DNA of 64,000 nt, taken from the NCBI RefSeq assembly GCF_017874735.1, contig NZ_JAGGLV010000024.1:1-64000 (forward strand), read 5' to 3'. The number at the start of each line of letters is the position of its first letter. Within the stretch, counting starts at the first letter, position 1. Of the stretch, positions 53,590-62,369 are shown in pieces. Under the pieces are notes generated by a model. It was not told the DNA's origin and searched no databases. It was given only the letters and a program-made list of their open reading frames with translations. This DNA comes from Paenibacillus silagei. Its GTDB lineage: Bacteria; Bacillota; Bacilli; Paenibacillales; Paenibacillaceae. The position numbers and the translations under genes were made by a program.

Positions 53590-53780
53590 AAGAAGTGCAA
53601 CAATACTGCCCCATAGAAGCGGCCTCTGCCGGAATCCTGCACAAACTGCAACAAATCCAGCGATAACTTGCTCTAACTATCGAAATTTGTGCAAAAAATG
53701 CAACATTGTACTTCGACTCCGTAACATTTATAGATGAATCCTGCAAAAAGTGCAACAATGCTGCCCCCCATCCAAGCAGT
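53590..53780. repeat. 51-52-bp tandem repeat array (family C, plus orientation)
   Basis: TGCAAC motifs start at 53596, 53647, 53699 and 53751 (spacings 51, 52, 52), each preceded by TGCAnnAA or TGCACAAA. The segment CCCCATAGAAGC...GGAATCCTGCACAAACTGCAACAA is nearly repeated in the array at 61953-62340. It occupies most of the non-coding gap 53521-53938; nothing else was recognised there. Confidence 0.82.
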
Positions 53781-53938
53781 AGGTGAGAGAAGTCGTCAGC
53801 ATCCCTTACCCACAGGATGATTTTGTTCAAATATGCAGCGGAATCTGCCGAATTATCATGCCCTCTCTTGACGCCGGGCCGGAGCAGCCGTATCGTACAA
53901 GTGACAAGAACCGATAACCAAAGGGAGGTACAAGGTAC

Positions 53939-53962
53939 ATGCTTCAGAAGCAAAAGCTATGA
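53939..53962 (+). CDS. seven-codon leader ORF coupled to the kinase gene
   Basis: ATG at 53939 is preceded by AGGGAGGT and encodes MLQKQKL. Its TGA overlaps the ATG of the kinase gene (ATGA at 53959). The kinase ATG has no good ribosome binding site of its own, so ribosomes finishing this mini-ORF may re-initiate. Whether the peptide itself matters is unknown. Confidence 0.45.
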   Translation: MLQKQKL

Positions 53963-55767
53963 ATACATTCACAGCCTATGGCCGCAAGCTCGGGCGGCAG
54001 ATCGCCGGCAGGTATTACCGGATATCCATCAAACAGAGGATTCTGTTCTCGTTCATCGTGCTGATCACGCTGTCCATCGGTGCAATGGGCACCTTCTCAT
54101 ATTGGATTGCCGCGCAGGAGATCGAGGAGAATGCTTACGCCGGCAGCCGGGAGACCGTAAGCAAAACGGCCCAGCTGCTGGATTCCCGCCTGAATGATGT
54201 AGCGCTGTCTGTACAGTCCCTGATGCTGAGCGATGCGTACCGCAAGATGATGCTCGATGTGTTCAGCCATGAGGTGTCGAATTACTATGTACACCTGTCC
54301 GATCTGCAATATGTCCTCTCTCAGGCAATGTTCAATCAGCCGATCATTGAGAGTGTGCTAATCGTAACCCCGATTGGCGATTTCTATCCCACTACGCAGA
54401 TCCGGGCGCAGGACAACTCGTTCTACGGCTCGGAATTATATGATCTGAGCAAGGAGCAGCCGGGCGGCTACTGGGCCAAAGGACATTATGACCGGTTGTT
54501 CACAGGCAGCCAGAGGGTGGTCTCCTTCGTAGTCCGGGGAATTTATGAATACCCTTACACGCCGATCAGCAATGTATTTATTGTGGTCAATATCAGGGAG
54601 AGCCGGATCGATGAGCTGCTGAATACAGGCGGAGAACAAGCAGGGAGAAATTATTATCTGGTGAGCGGGGAAGGAGAAGCTGTGGTGGAGTCCCGCTGGC
54701 CGTTCCGGGGCAGGTTCCCCTGGAAGCCGGTGCTTGTCGAAGCCGGAAAAGCGGCCGATCCGCAGGATCACTACTACAGCTATGGCGGCAAGGAATATCT
54801 GGTGAATTATACAAACTCAGCCGTATCACACGACTGGATCATCTCCGGCATGCAGTCGCGGGACCAGCTGCTGGGCAAGCTGCAGCGGGTGCAGCGGATC
54901 ACCCTCTATGTCATCGTTGTTTTCCTGCTGGCGACCTGGCTCATTTCGAATAAGCTGACATCTGTACTGCTGAAGCCCCTGTTCAAGCTGCGGCGGCTGA
55001 TGCGCAGAGTCGAAGAGAACCAGCTCAGTGTGGTGTATGAGAGCCGTTATGAGGATGAGGTTGCCCAGGTCGGCTTTCAGTTCAACCGGATGATGTCGGA
55101 GATTAAGACGCTGATCGCGGATGTGAAGACCAAGGAGGAGGGCAAACGGCATGCAGAGATCCGTGCCCTTACGGCGCAAATGGAGCCGCACTTTCTGTAC
55201 AATACGCTCAATACCATCTATTGCAAATCGGTCATGGGCGAGAATGACGATGTGAATGAGATGATCCTGTCGTTGTCGCAGATGTTCCAGATCGGACTCA
55301 GCGGCGGCAAGGATCTGATTACCCTTGCGGATGAGCTGTCCCATATGCGGCAGTATTTTGCCATTCAGCAGAGATGCTATGAAGGTCTGTTCGAATACAC
55401 GGTGACGGTAGAGGACGAGGCCCTGCTGTCCTGCCTGCTGCCGAAGATTATCCTGCAGCCGGTGGTGGAGAACAGCATTCAGCATGGCTTCAGCGACCGG
55501 ACCATAGGAGGCAGGATAGACATCACGGTCAGCCGGGAGCAGGGGATGCTGCATATTTGCATTACCGACAACGGACGGGGACTTGATGCTGCACAGGTCA
55601 AGCAGGGGATGGCCACGGCTCCGCAGTCGAGGAAAGGTTATGCCCTGTTCAATATCAGGCACCGGCTGGCGCTGTATTACGGGGAAGAAGCCCGTATGGA
55701 TGTGGGCGGCGAGCCGGGTAATGGATCGCGGACGGATCTGTGGATTCCGCCTAGGGAGGAGAGTTGA
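53959..55767 (+). CDS. YesM-type sensor histidine kinase
   Basis: 602 residues. A basic N-terminus is followed by a transmembrane helix (about 31-53), an extracytoplasmic sensor domain, a second helix (about 312-332), HAMP, the His_kinase domain with His411 in MEPHFLYNTLN, and a HATPase domain (NSIQHGF, DNGRGLD). It is paralogous to the kinase at 38688 over its whole length. Translation may depend on the preceding seven-codon ORF. The response regulator gene follows after 3 bp. Confidence 0.92.
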   Translation: MNTFTAYGRKLGRQIAGRYYRISIKQRILFSFIVLITLSIGAMGTFSYWIAAQEIEENAYAGSRETVSKTAQLLDSRLNDVALSVQSLMLSDAYRKMMLDVFSHEVSNYYVHLSDLQYVLSQAMFNQPIIESVLIVTPIGDFYPTTQIRAQDNSFYGSELYDLSKEQPGGYWAKGHYDRLFTGSQRVVSFVVRGIYEYPYTPISNVFIVVNIRESRIDELLNTGGEQAGRNYYLVSGEGEAVVESRWPFRGRFPWKPVLVEAGKAADPQDHYYSYGGKEYLVNYTNSAVSHDWIISGMQSRDQLLGKLQRVQRITLYVIVVFLLATWLISNKLTSVLLKPLFKLRRLMRRVEENQLSVVYESRYEDEVAQVGFQFNRMMSEIKTLIADVKTKEEGKRHAEIRALTAQMEPHFLYNTLNTIYCKSVMGENDDVNEMILSLSQMFQIGLSGGKDLITLADELSHMRQYFAIQQRCYEGLFEYTVTVEDEALLSCLLPKIILQPVVENSIQHGFSDRTIGGRIDITVSREQGMLHICITDNGRGLDAAQVKQGMATAPQSRKGYALFNIRHRLALYYGEEARMDVGGEPGNGSRTDLWIPPREES

Positions 55768-55770
55768 AGG

Positions 55771-57402
55771 ATGGAACGGAAGCTGGAGCCGGAAAGGTTC
55801 AAATTATGTGTAATCGACGATATCAAAAGTGTGGTGGAGATGGTCTCGCGCAAGCCGCCGTGGCAGGAGTACGGTATTGAGGTCGCCGGTACGGCGCTTG
55901 ACGGCGAAGCGGGGCTGCAGATCATCCGCGAGACCCGTCCGGACATTGTGCTGACGGATATCCGCATGCCAAGAATGGACGGCCTGCAGATGACCCGGGC
56001 GATTCTGGAGGTGCTGCCGGACTGCAAGATTATTATTCTCAGCGCCTACTCGGAGTTCTCTTATGCCCAGGAAGCGATCCGGCTGGGGGCACTTGATTTC
56101 GTGAAGAAGCCCTTTTCCCTGGAGGAGATTGTGAATGCAGTGCTGAAGGCCAAGGAGCTGTGCCGGGAGGAGCGTCAGGAGACGGCCAGACTTGCTGTGA
56201 TGGAGGCGAGAATCAGGGAAAGTCTGCCTATTCTCCGCCAGGAATATCTCACCTTCCTGCTGCACCACCAGACGACAGAGACAGATGCCCGTTCCCGCTG
56301 GGCCTATCTTGATATCCCGCTGGACCAGCATGATTTCTTCGTGTTTGTCGCCGAGATCGATCATTTCGCAGAGAAGCTGGGCGGCCAGCCTGTGCAGGAG
56401 GTCGAGCTGCTGAGGTTCAGCCTGCACAATATTCTCGAAGAGACGATTTCCGCCTGGACCCGCGGCATTATTATCCGGGAGGCGACAGACCGGTACGTCT
56501 GCATCATGAACGGCTCGGACCCGGAGACCGCCGCGTTGATTACGGAGGCCTGCTGCACGAATGTAAGCCGCTTCTCGCGTCATACCATTTCTATTGGCGT
56601 GGGGCTGGGCACGGCGGCGATTCAGGGGCTGGGTACGGCGTACAGGCAGGCGCTGAGCGCCCTGGGGTATCATTTCTATACCGGGGGCAACGGGGTATAT
56701 CATTACAGCAATATCGAGAATAAACCACTCTCGCTTCACAGCTATTCCGCCGCCGCCGAGCAGGAGCTGCTGTTCGCCCTGCGTTCCGGCAATTCCGCCA
56801 AAAGCCTGCAGGTGCTGGACCAGTTGTTCGCGGAGCTGCTGGACAGCGGACTTTTGCCTGAGCCGCGTTATGTGGAAAGTGTCGGCTATGAGCTGAGCTC
56901 CAGGATCTGCCGGGTCCTGCTGGAGCAGTTCCCTTACGGGCAGGTGGAGCCGCTGGAGCTCCGAATTTCCGCCCTGAAGAACCTGATGCATCCTTCCCTT
57001 CAAGATATCCGGGACCTGCTGTCCTGGCTGTGCCGGGAGGCCTGTGCGCTGGTTACGGAGGCCCGTTCTCTGGAGTCCACACGGATTATCCGCCAAGCCG
57101 TCGAATACATCCATGGTCATCTGGACACGGGGCTGTCACTGGAGCAGATGGCGAAGCAGATTAACCTTAGCCAGGGGTATTTCTCCAATCTGTTCAAGAA
57201 GGTGCAGGGAATTTCGTTCCAGCAGTATGTGATGCATGAGAAGATGGAGAAGGCGAAGGCGATGCTGATCAGCGGCCGGCAGGTTCAGGAGATCGCCCAG
57301 GATCTCGGGTATGAGCACAGGCGCTATTTCAGCGAGGTATTCAAGAAATATACGAGCATGACTCCGTCGGATTTCAAATTGCATTATCTTGGAAAAGAAT
57401 AG
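55771..57402 (+). CDS. YesN-type response regulator with AraC DNA-binding domain
   Basis: 543 residues. The receiver domain has CVIDDIKSV, the phosphorylated Asp63 in VLTDIRMPRMDG and the Lys in VKKPF; the AraC domain lies at about 435-540 with LSQGYFSNLFKKVQG and LGYEHRRYFSEVFKKYTS. GGAGGAGAG precedes the ATG. It is the same length as the regulator at 40432 and shares its domain order. It probably activates the importer operon that starts at 57574. A terminator follows at once. Confidence 0.93.
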   Translation: MERKLEPERFKLCVIDDIKSVVEMVSRKPPWQEYGIEVAGTALDGEAGLQIIRETRPDIVLTDIRMPRMDGLQMTRAILEVLPDCKIIILSAYSEFSYAQEAIRLGALDFVKKPFSLEEIVNAVLKAKELCREERQETARLAVMEARIRESLPILRQEYLTFLLHHQTTETDARSRWAYLDIPLDQHDFFVFVAEIDHFAEKLGGQPVQEVELLRFSLHNILEETISAWTRGIIIREATDRYVCIMNGSDPETAALITEACCTNVSRFSRHTISIGVGLGTAAIQGLGTAYRQALSALGYHFYTGGNGVYHYSNIENKPLSLHSYSAAAEQELLFALRSGNSAKSLQVLDQLFAELLDSGLLPEPRYVESVGYELSSRICRVLLEQFPYGQVEPLELRISALKNLMHPSLQDIRDLLSWLCREACALVTEARSLESTRIIRQAVEYIHGHLDTGLSLEQMAKQINLSQGYFSNLFKKVQGISFQQYVMHEKMEKAKAMLISGRQVQEIAQDLGYEHRRYFSEVFKKYTSMTPSDFKLHYLGKE

Positions 57403-57409
57403 CAATCAG

Positions 57410-57455
57410 CAGGGGAGGAATTTCCGCAGGGCGGAGATTGCCTCCCCTGTTTGTA
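57410..57455 (+). terminator. terminator after the response regulator gene
   Basis: CAGGGGAGG (57410-57418) pairs with CCTCCCCTG (57441-57449), followed by TTTGTAT. Confidence 0.75.
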
Positions 57456-57522
57456 TACAACTCCTACAGAAATCTGCCCTTAATGTGGGCTTACCCGCCT
57501 TATCTGAATCCGCCTATAGAAC

Positions 57523-57548
57523 TATAATCAAGTTGTAAGCGAATACAG
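57523..57548 (+). promoter_or_regulatory. -10 box and cre site of the second mannoside importer operon
   Basis: TATAAT lies at 57523-57528, with no good -35 box 17 bp upstream (TTATCT), as expected for an activator-dependent promoter. The cre site TTGTAAGCGAATACAG (57533-57548) matches 15 of 16 consensus positions and contains the same 14-bp core found at 22545-22558, again five bases after the -10 box. Confidence 0.65.
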
Positions 57549-57573
57549 CAGGGTATATAAGGGGGCACTACCA

Positions 57574-58959
57574 ATGATGAAGCGTACGCTAATGACATCT
57601 CTGAGCCTGGTCCTGGCACTCGGCTTGGCAGCCTGCGGCAATGGTAACAGCGGCGGCAATGCAGCTGAAGGCAAGGGAGAAGGGGCGAAGGCCGGTTCGG
57701 GGGAAAAAACTAAAATCAGCTATTGGACAGGCGACCGCCACGATGCGGATTTTATAAAGGAGAAGGTAGCCGAGTTCAACGCATCCAATCCTGACGGGAT
57801 TGAAGTGGAGCTGGTCGTCAAGGGCGATGACTTTGATACCGCACTCGATCTGTCCTTCCAGACCTCGGATGCGCCGGATGTGATCCGGGCGAAGGAGAAT
57901 ACCATCCAGACCTTCTACAAAAAAGGCTTTCTCGCTCCGATTGACGAGTTCCTGAGCGATGAGATGAAGACGAAATTCCCGGCCATGCCGGATCTGAATG
58001 AATTTGACGGCAAGCGTTACAGTCTGCCAAACTACGGAACGACCATGCGTCTGGTGTACAACAAGGATCTGTTCGCCAAAGCGGGCATTGAGCATCCGCC
58101 GACTACCTTACAGGAGCTGGTGGATACAGCCAAGAAACTGACCGAAGCCGGCAAAGCGGACGGCGCTTACGGCTTCGCCCTTAACTTCAAGAACCCCGGC
58201 AGTGCGTTCGCACGTTCGGCGCGGGTGGTTGCGGAGATGAGCGGCTATGGCGGCTTCGGGTATGATTTCAAGACGGCCCGCTATGACTTCAGCGGCTTCG
58301 AGCCGATCATCAATGCTTTTAAGCAGATCAAGGACGATGGCAGTATGCTGCCGGGTGTAGAATCGCTGGATATTGATCCGCTGCGGGCGCAGTTTGCGGA
58401 AGGCAAGATCGGAATGTACATGTCCTACTCCTCGGAGCCGGGCGTCTACAAGAATCAGTTCCCGGCCAAGATTGACTGGGCGGCTGCTCCAGTTCCGACC
58501 ATCGACGGCAATGTGAAGGGGGCTTCCGGCTTCCTCGGGGGCCAATGGCTGGCGCTCAGCTCGAAATCAGAGCATAAAGAAGCAGCCTGGAAGTTCATGG
58601 AGTTCATGTACGGCGATCAGGTGCTGACGGATTATCAGGAAAAAGGCTTCGGCATCTCCATGGTTCCGTCCATCAGCGCAGCAGCCAAGACACCGGATGT
58701 GAACGGCATCGAAGGCTTCCTGCCGAACAAGTACGATGGAGTGTGGCCGGTCTATCCGTCTGTAGCACCGGAAGGCATGAAATCGGATGACGCCTTCTTC
58801 AAATATATGCTAAACGGCGGCGACCTGAAGGCGATTATCGCTGATCTGAACAAACGCTATAATGCTGCACTGGACAGTGTGATTGCGAATGACGGCGTGA
58901 AGGCCGAGCCGGATGCCGGCTTTGATCCCGCCGCTCTGGGCGGCAAGTTCGCCAAATAG
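57574..58959 (+). CDS. sugar ABC transporter substrate-binding lipoprotein
   Basis: 461 residues; ATG at 57574 or the adjacent ATG at 57577, with AAGGGGG upstream. The lipobox is GLAAC (Cys21). The mature protein is a family 1 binding protein, paralogous to the one at 45985. It is the first gene of the operon, followed by two permeases and a GH130 enzyme, so a beta-mannoside is the expected ligand. Confidence 0.92.
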   Translation: MMKRTLMTSLSLVLALGLAACGNGNSGGNAAEGKGEGAKAGSGEKTKISYWTGDRHDADFIKEKVAEFNASNPDGIEVELVVKGDDFDTALDLSFQTSDAPDVIRAKENTIQTFYKKGFLAPIDEFLSDEMKTKFPAMPDLNEFDGKRYSLPNYGTTMRLVYNKDLFAKAGIEHPPTTLQELVDTAKKLTEAGKADGAYGFALNFKNPGSAFARSARVVAEMSGYGGFGYDFKTARYDFSGFEPIINAFKQIKDDGSMLPGVESLDIDPLRAQFAEGKIGMYMSYSSEPGVYKNQFPAKIDWAAAPVPTIDGNVKGASGFLGGQWLALSSKSEHKEAAWKFMEFMYGDQVLTDYQEKGFGISMVPSISAAAKTPDVNGIEGFLPNKYDGVWPVYPSVAPEGMKSDDAFFKYMLNGGDLKAIIADLNKRYNAALDSVIANDGVKAEPDAGFDPAALGGKFAK

Positions 58960-59000
58960 ACAAAAGGTTAGGGATAGAGATATATAGGCCGGGATAGCGG

Positions 59001-59027
59001 GGGATGAGGGAGCAGCTTCCTCATCCC
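59001..59027 (+). terminator. attenuating hairpin between binding-protein and permease genes
   Basis: GGGATGAGG (59001-59009) pairs with CCTCATCCC (59019-59027), 9 bp, with a TCTGCTCT tail. It is the third importer operon in this window with a hairpin at this position. Confidence 0.65.
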
Positions 59028-59067
59028 TCTGCTCTGGCCGTAAAGGAAAGGAGCCGGAAGAAACCAG

Positions 59068-59970
59068 ATGAACAAAACGAAACATGCCTTATTTTCATAC
59101 AGCTTTATCTTTCCAAGTGCCTTGCTTACGTTGGTCCTTGGGATTTACCCGATTGCCTGGGCGTTCCGCTATATGTTCTATGATTATAAAGGGTTCGGAA
59201 CGGCCCGGTTTACCGGTCTGGCCAATTTCAGCCGCATTCTGAAGGATACCCAGTTCTGGGATTCGGTGGTGAATACATTTGTTTATGCAGGCGGCAAGCT
59301 GCTGATCACCATTCCGCTGGCCCTGCTGCTGGCCGCCATATTGAACCGGGGGCTGCGGGGCAGACAGCTGCTGCGGGGGATTTTCTTCATGCCTACCGTC
59401 ATCAGTACCGCGGTAATGGCCGTAGTCTTCTTCACGATTTTCAACTCATATAACGGAATTCTCAACCAGTTCCTGATCCGCTCGGGCCTCTCCGATTCGG
59501 GTGTGGACTGGCTGGGGCCGAAATATGCCATGCTCACTGTCATCCTGGTTGCGGCCTGGGGGGCGGTCGGCAATTACATGCTGCTCTTCCTCGCCGGTCT
59601 GCAGAATATTCCCGAGGATGTGTACGAGGCTTCTTCTCTGGACGGGGCAGGCAAAATCCAGCAGTTCCGCTATGTCACCCTGCCGATGCTCGGACCTGTC
59701 ATGCAGATGGTTATTATGCTGGCGATCATCACAGCCCTGAAGGGCTACGAGAGCATCATGGTACTGACTGAAGGCGGTCCTGTAGGCAAGACGGAGGTCA
59801 TGTTCCTGTATTTGTACAAATTATTTTTCCCTGTCGGCGGGGGCAGCGCGGCGGTTCAGGTCCAGGAGTTCGGATACGGCAGTGCGGTCGCCTTTGTGTC
59901 TGCGGTCATTGTAGGGATGATATCACTCATTTATTTCTACGCATCCAGACGTATGAATCAGACCGATTGA
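59068..59970 (+). CDS. sugar ABC transporter permease (MalF type)
   Basis: 300 residues with six predicted helices and the EAA loop VYEASSLDGAGKIQQFRYVT. AAAGGAAAGGAG precedes the ATG. It is paralogous to the permease at 47472. Confidence 0.92.
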   Translation: MNKTKHALFSYSFIFPSALLTLVLGIYPIAWAFRYMFYDYKGFGTARFTGLANFSRILKDTQFWDSVVNTFVYAGGKLLITIPLALLLAAILNRGLRGRQLLRGIFFMPTVISTAVMAVVFFTIFNSYNGILNQFLIRSGLSDSGVDWLGPKYAMLTVILVAAWGAVGNYMLLFLAGLQNIPEDVYEASSLDGAGKIQQFRYVTLPMLGPVMQMVIMLAIITALKGYESIMVLTEGGPVGKTEVMFLYLYKLFFPVGGGSAAVQVQEFGYGSAVAFVSAVIVGMISLIYFYASRRMNQTD

Positions 59971-59984
59971 GGAGAGAGGCTATT

Positions 59985-60821
59985 ATGAGACTAAGAACCA
60001 TACTGGGTAAAATCATCCTGTGGATTTTTTTGCTGACTGTTGCTTTTATCACCCTGATTCCGGTCGTAATCACGATCCTGGGCTCCTTCAAGACGAATGC
60101 CGAGCTGACTGCGGGAGCCACCTTCCTGCCGGAGAGCTGGCACTTCTCGAACTATGCCGAAGCCTGGTCGCAGGCGAATTTCTCCAGATATACGCTGAAC
60201 AGCCTGATGGTTTCTCTGGCGGCAGTGGTCGGCACGCTTCTGGTATCATCCATGGCGGCTTATGTAGTGGACCGGATGGATTTTGCCGGCAAAAAATTGT
60301 ATATCGGACTGCAATCGTTCACCATGTTCGTGGCTGTAGGGGCGGTTGTGCTGCGTCCTCAGTTCGATCTGATGGTTAAGCTTCATCTGCACAACAGCCT
60401 GTGGGGCGTGATATTGATTCTGATCTCCGCCCATGCTTCGATCTTCTTCATTCTGTTCAGCTTCATGAAGGGGATTCCCCGCGAGCTGGACGAGGCGGCG
60501 CTGATCGACGGCTGCTCTCCGGGCCGGACCTTCTGGCGGATCATTCTGCCGCTGCTCGGACCCGGACTTGGCGTTGGTGCCCTGTTCACCTTCCGCGGCG
60601 CGTGGAATGAATATCTGCTGCCGCTCGTGTTCACGATGACGAAGCCGGAGCTACAGACGCTGACTGTCGGCCTGGCGAACCTGAAATATGGGATTTCGGC
60701 CGCTTCCCAGACCCACTACATGATGGCAGGTGCCTGCTTGTCCATTCTGCCGATTCTCGTCGCCTACCTGTTTGCCAACAAATCCTTCATGCAGATGACA
60801 GCCGGTTCCCTGAAGGGGTAG
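59985..60821 (+). CDS. sugar ABC transporter permease (MalG type)
   Basis: 278 residues from the ATG at 59985, with GAGGAGAG upstream; a TTG at 59967 has no such signal. Six helices are predicted and the EAA loop is LDEAALIDGCSPGRTFWRI. It is paralogous to the permease at 48385, which is 21 residues longer at the N-terminus. Confidence 0.92.
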   Translation: MRLRTILGKIILWIFLLTVAFITLIPVVITILGSFKTNAELTAGATFLPESWHFSNYAEAWSQANFSRYTLNSLMVSLAAVVGTLLVSSMAAYVVDRMDFAGKKLYIGLQSFTMFVAVGAVVLRPQFDLMVKLHLHNSLWGVILILISAHASIFFILFSFMKGIPRELDEAALIDGCSPGRTFWRIILPLLGPGLGVGALFTFRGAWNEYLLPLVFTMTKPELQTLTVGLANLKYGISAASQTHYMMAGACLSILPILVAYLFANKSFMQMTAGSLKG

Positions 60822-60891
60822 CTGTCCTGCACTGCACAGACTATAGACAACATGAAACAATCAACATTCAATATTTAAGGAGGTACACCCC

Positions 60892-61899
60892 ATGACACTA
60901 CACATTCCGGCGATTCTGCAATCCGCCCCGTTCATCCGGCGGTATCCGGGGAATCCGGTGCTGGATGCAGCGAAGGTTCCTTACCCCACCGCACTGGTAT
61001 TCAATGCCGGTGTAACGAAATTCAACGGCAAATATGTGATGATCTTCCGCAATGATTACGGCTCACTGGCCGATCAGACGCTTGAGCCGCACCACACCAC
61101 GGATCTCGGCATTGCCTACAGCGACGACGGGCTGAGCTGGACCGCCGGCCCGAAGCCGGTGTTCAAAATGCACGATGAGGAAATTATCCGCGCCTACGAC
61201 CCGCGCCTGACCGTGCTCGGCGGCCGCTGTTATATGTGTTTTGCCGTGGATACGCGCCATGGCATCCGCGGCGGAATTGCCGTCACCGATGATCTGGAGC
61301 ACTTCGAGGTGCTCAGCCTGTCTACACCGGACCTGCGCAATATGGTGCTGTTTCCAGAGCTGATCGGCGGCAAGTATGTCCGGCTGGAGCGTCCCTTCAC
61401 GGTGTACAGCCGCGGCGGCCGGGACCGCTTCGACGCCTGGATCTCCGAGTCGCCGGACCTCGTGCATTGGGGCAACTCCAGCCTGCTGCTCGCCGTCGAG
61501 CAGGTGCCGTTTGCCAATGACAAGGTCGGACCAGCTGCGCCTCCCGTCCGGACGGACAAGGGCTGGCTGACCACCTTCCATGCGGTGGATGTAGACCCGG
61601 CCAGAGGCAAGCACGGCTGGGAGGACACCTGGAAAAAGCGCTATACTGCCGGAATTATGCTGCTGGATCTGGAGGACCCCCGCAAGGTGCTCGGCATGAG
61701 TAAGCAGCCGCTACTGGCGCCGGAGACGGATTATGAGATTGGCGGGGGCTTCCGTAATCATGTGATTTTCCCCGGCGGGATGATTCTGGAGGATGACGGC
61801 GAGGTCAAGATCTATTACGGCTCTGCGGATACGGTTGAATGCCTGGCGACTGCCCATGTGGACGATCTGCTCCGGCTCTGTCTGGAGCCGGGGGAATAA
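60892..61899 (+). CDS. GH130 beta-mannoside phosphorylase-type enzyme
   Basis: 335 residues, cytoplasmic. Motifs are NAGVTKFNGKYVMIFRND, AYDPRLTVLGGR, NMVLFPELIGGKY-RLERP and FPGGMILEDDGEVKIYYGSAD. AAGGAGGT precedes the ATG. It is very close to the protein at 52454 in length and sequence, so the two probably act on related mannosides brought in by the two importers. It is the last gene of the operon; no strong terminator was seen before the repeat arrays. Confidence 0.9.
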   Translation: MTLHIPAILQSAPFIRRYPGNPVLDAAKVPYPTALVFNAGVTKFNGKYVMIFRNDYGSLADQTLEPHHTTDLGIAYSDDGLSWTAGPKPVFKMHDEEIIRAYDPRLTVLGGRCYMCFAVDTRHGIRGGIAVTDDLEHFEVLSLSTPDLRNMVLFPELIGGKYVRLERPFTVYSRGGRDRFDAWISESPDLVHWGNSSLLLAVEQVPFANDKVGPAAPPVRTDKGWLTTFHAVDVDPARGKHGWEDTWKKRYTAGIMLLDLEDPRKVLGMSKQPLLAPETDYEIGGGFRNHVIFPGGMILEDDGEVKIYYGSADTVECLATAHVDDLLRLCLEPGE

Positions 61900-61952
61900 G
61901 TAAAGTTGCAAGCTGGCTGAAAGCGGGAATGAGGAGCGGTAGTGGTGGGATG

Positions 61953-62340
61953 GTGCATTAAGTGCAACAATGGTAGCTTAATAGGAGCGACTTGAGCGGA
62001 GAGTGTGCATAAAGTGCAACAATTCTAGCACGATAGCAGCAACCGTGGGCAGAATGTGCAAAAAGTGCAACATTGCAGCTCAATGGGAGCGACTTGAGCG
62101 GGGAGTGTGCTTAAAATGCAACATTTCTAGCTCAATTGCAGCGACCGTAGGCAGATTGTGCATAAAGTGCAACAATGCAGCCCCATAGGAGCAGCCAGCG
62201 CAGGAATCCTGCACAAATTGCAACAACACAGATCCAATTAGCACCGGTTCGCCGAAATTCCTGCAAAATCTGCAACAATAGCTCCACAGCCAGTAACCAA
62301 TGTAGAGAAATCCTGCAAAAGGTGCAACATTGCCGGAACC
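61953..62340. repeat. 51-bp tandem repeat array (family C/E, plus orientation)
   Basis: TGCAAC motifs start at 61964, 62015, 62066, 62117, 62168, 62219, 62271 and 62323: five spacings of 51 and then two of 52. The first four units alternate between a GGAGCGACTTGAGCGG type and a GCAGCRACCGTRGGCAG type, a 102-bp higher-order period. Later units resemble those at 27241-27600 and 53590-53780. It occupies the space between the convergent GH130 and ROK genes. Confidence 0.9.
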
Positions 62341-62369
62341 TAGCCAAACCCGCTAACTGAAAGCGGGCG

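Noticed and set aside
55804..57120. A 438-codon minus-strand frame opposite the response regulator gene.
   Set aside because: The plus strand carries intact receiver and AraC domains; the minus frame has no motif or start signal.
62003..62188. Open frame across the 61953-62340 array encoding repeated Cys-x-Lys-Cys-Asn units of 17 residues, like a small zinc-ribbon protein.
   Set aside because: The period of 51 keeps a frame open by itself, 52-bp units break it further on, no ribosome binding site is present, and related arrays at 27241-27600 and 53590-53780 contain stops in the same frame.
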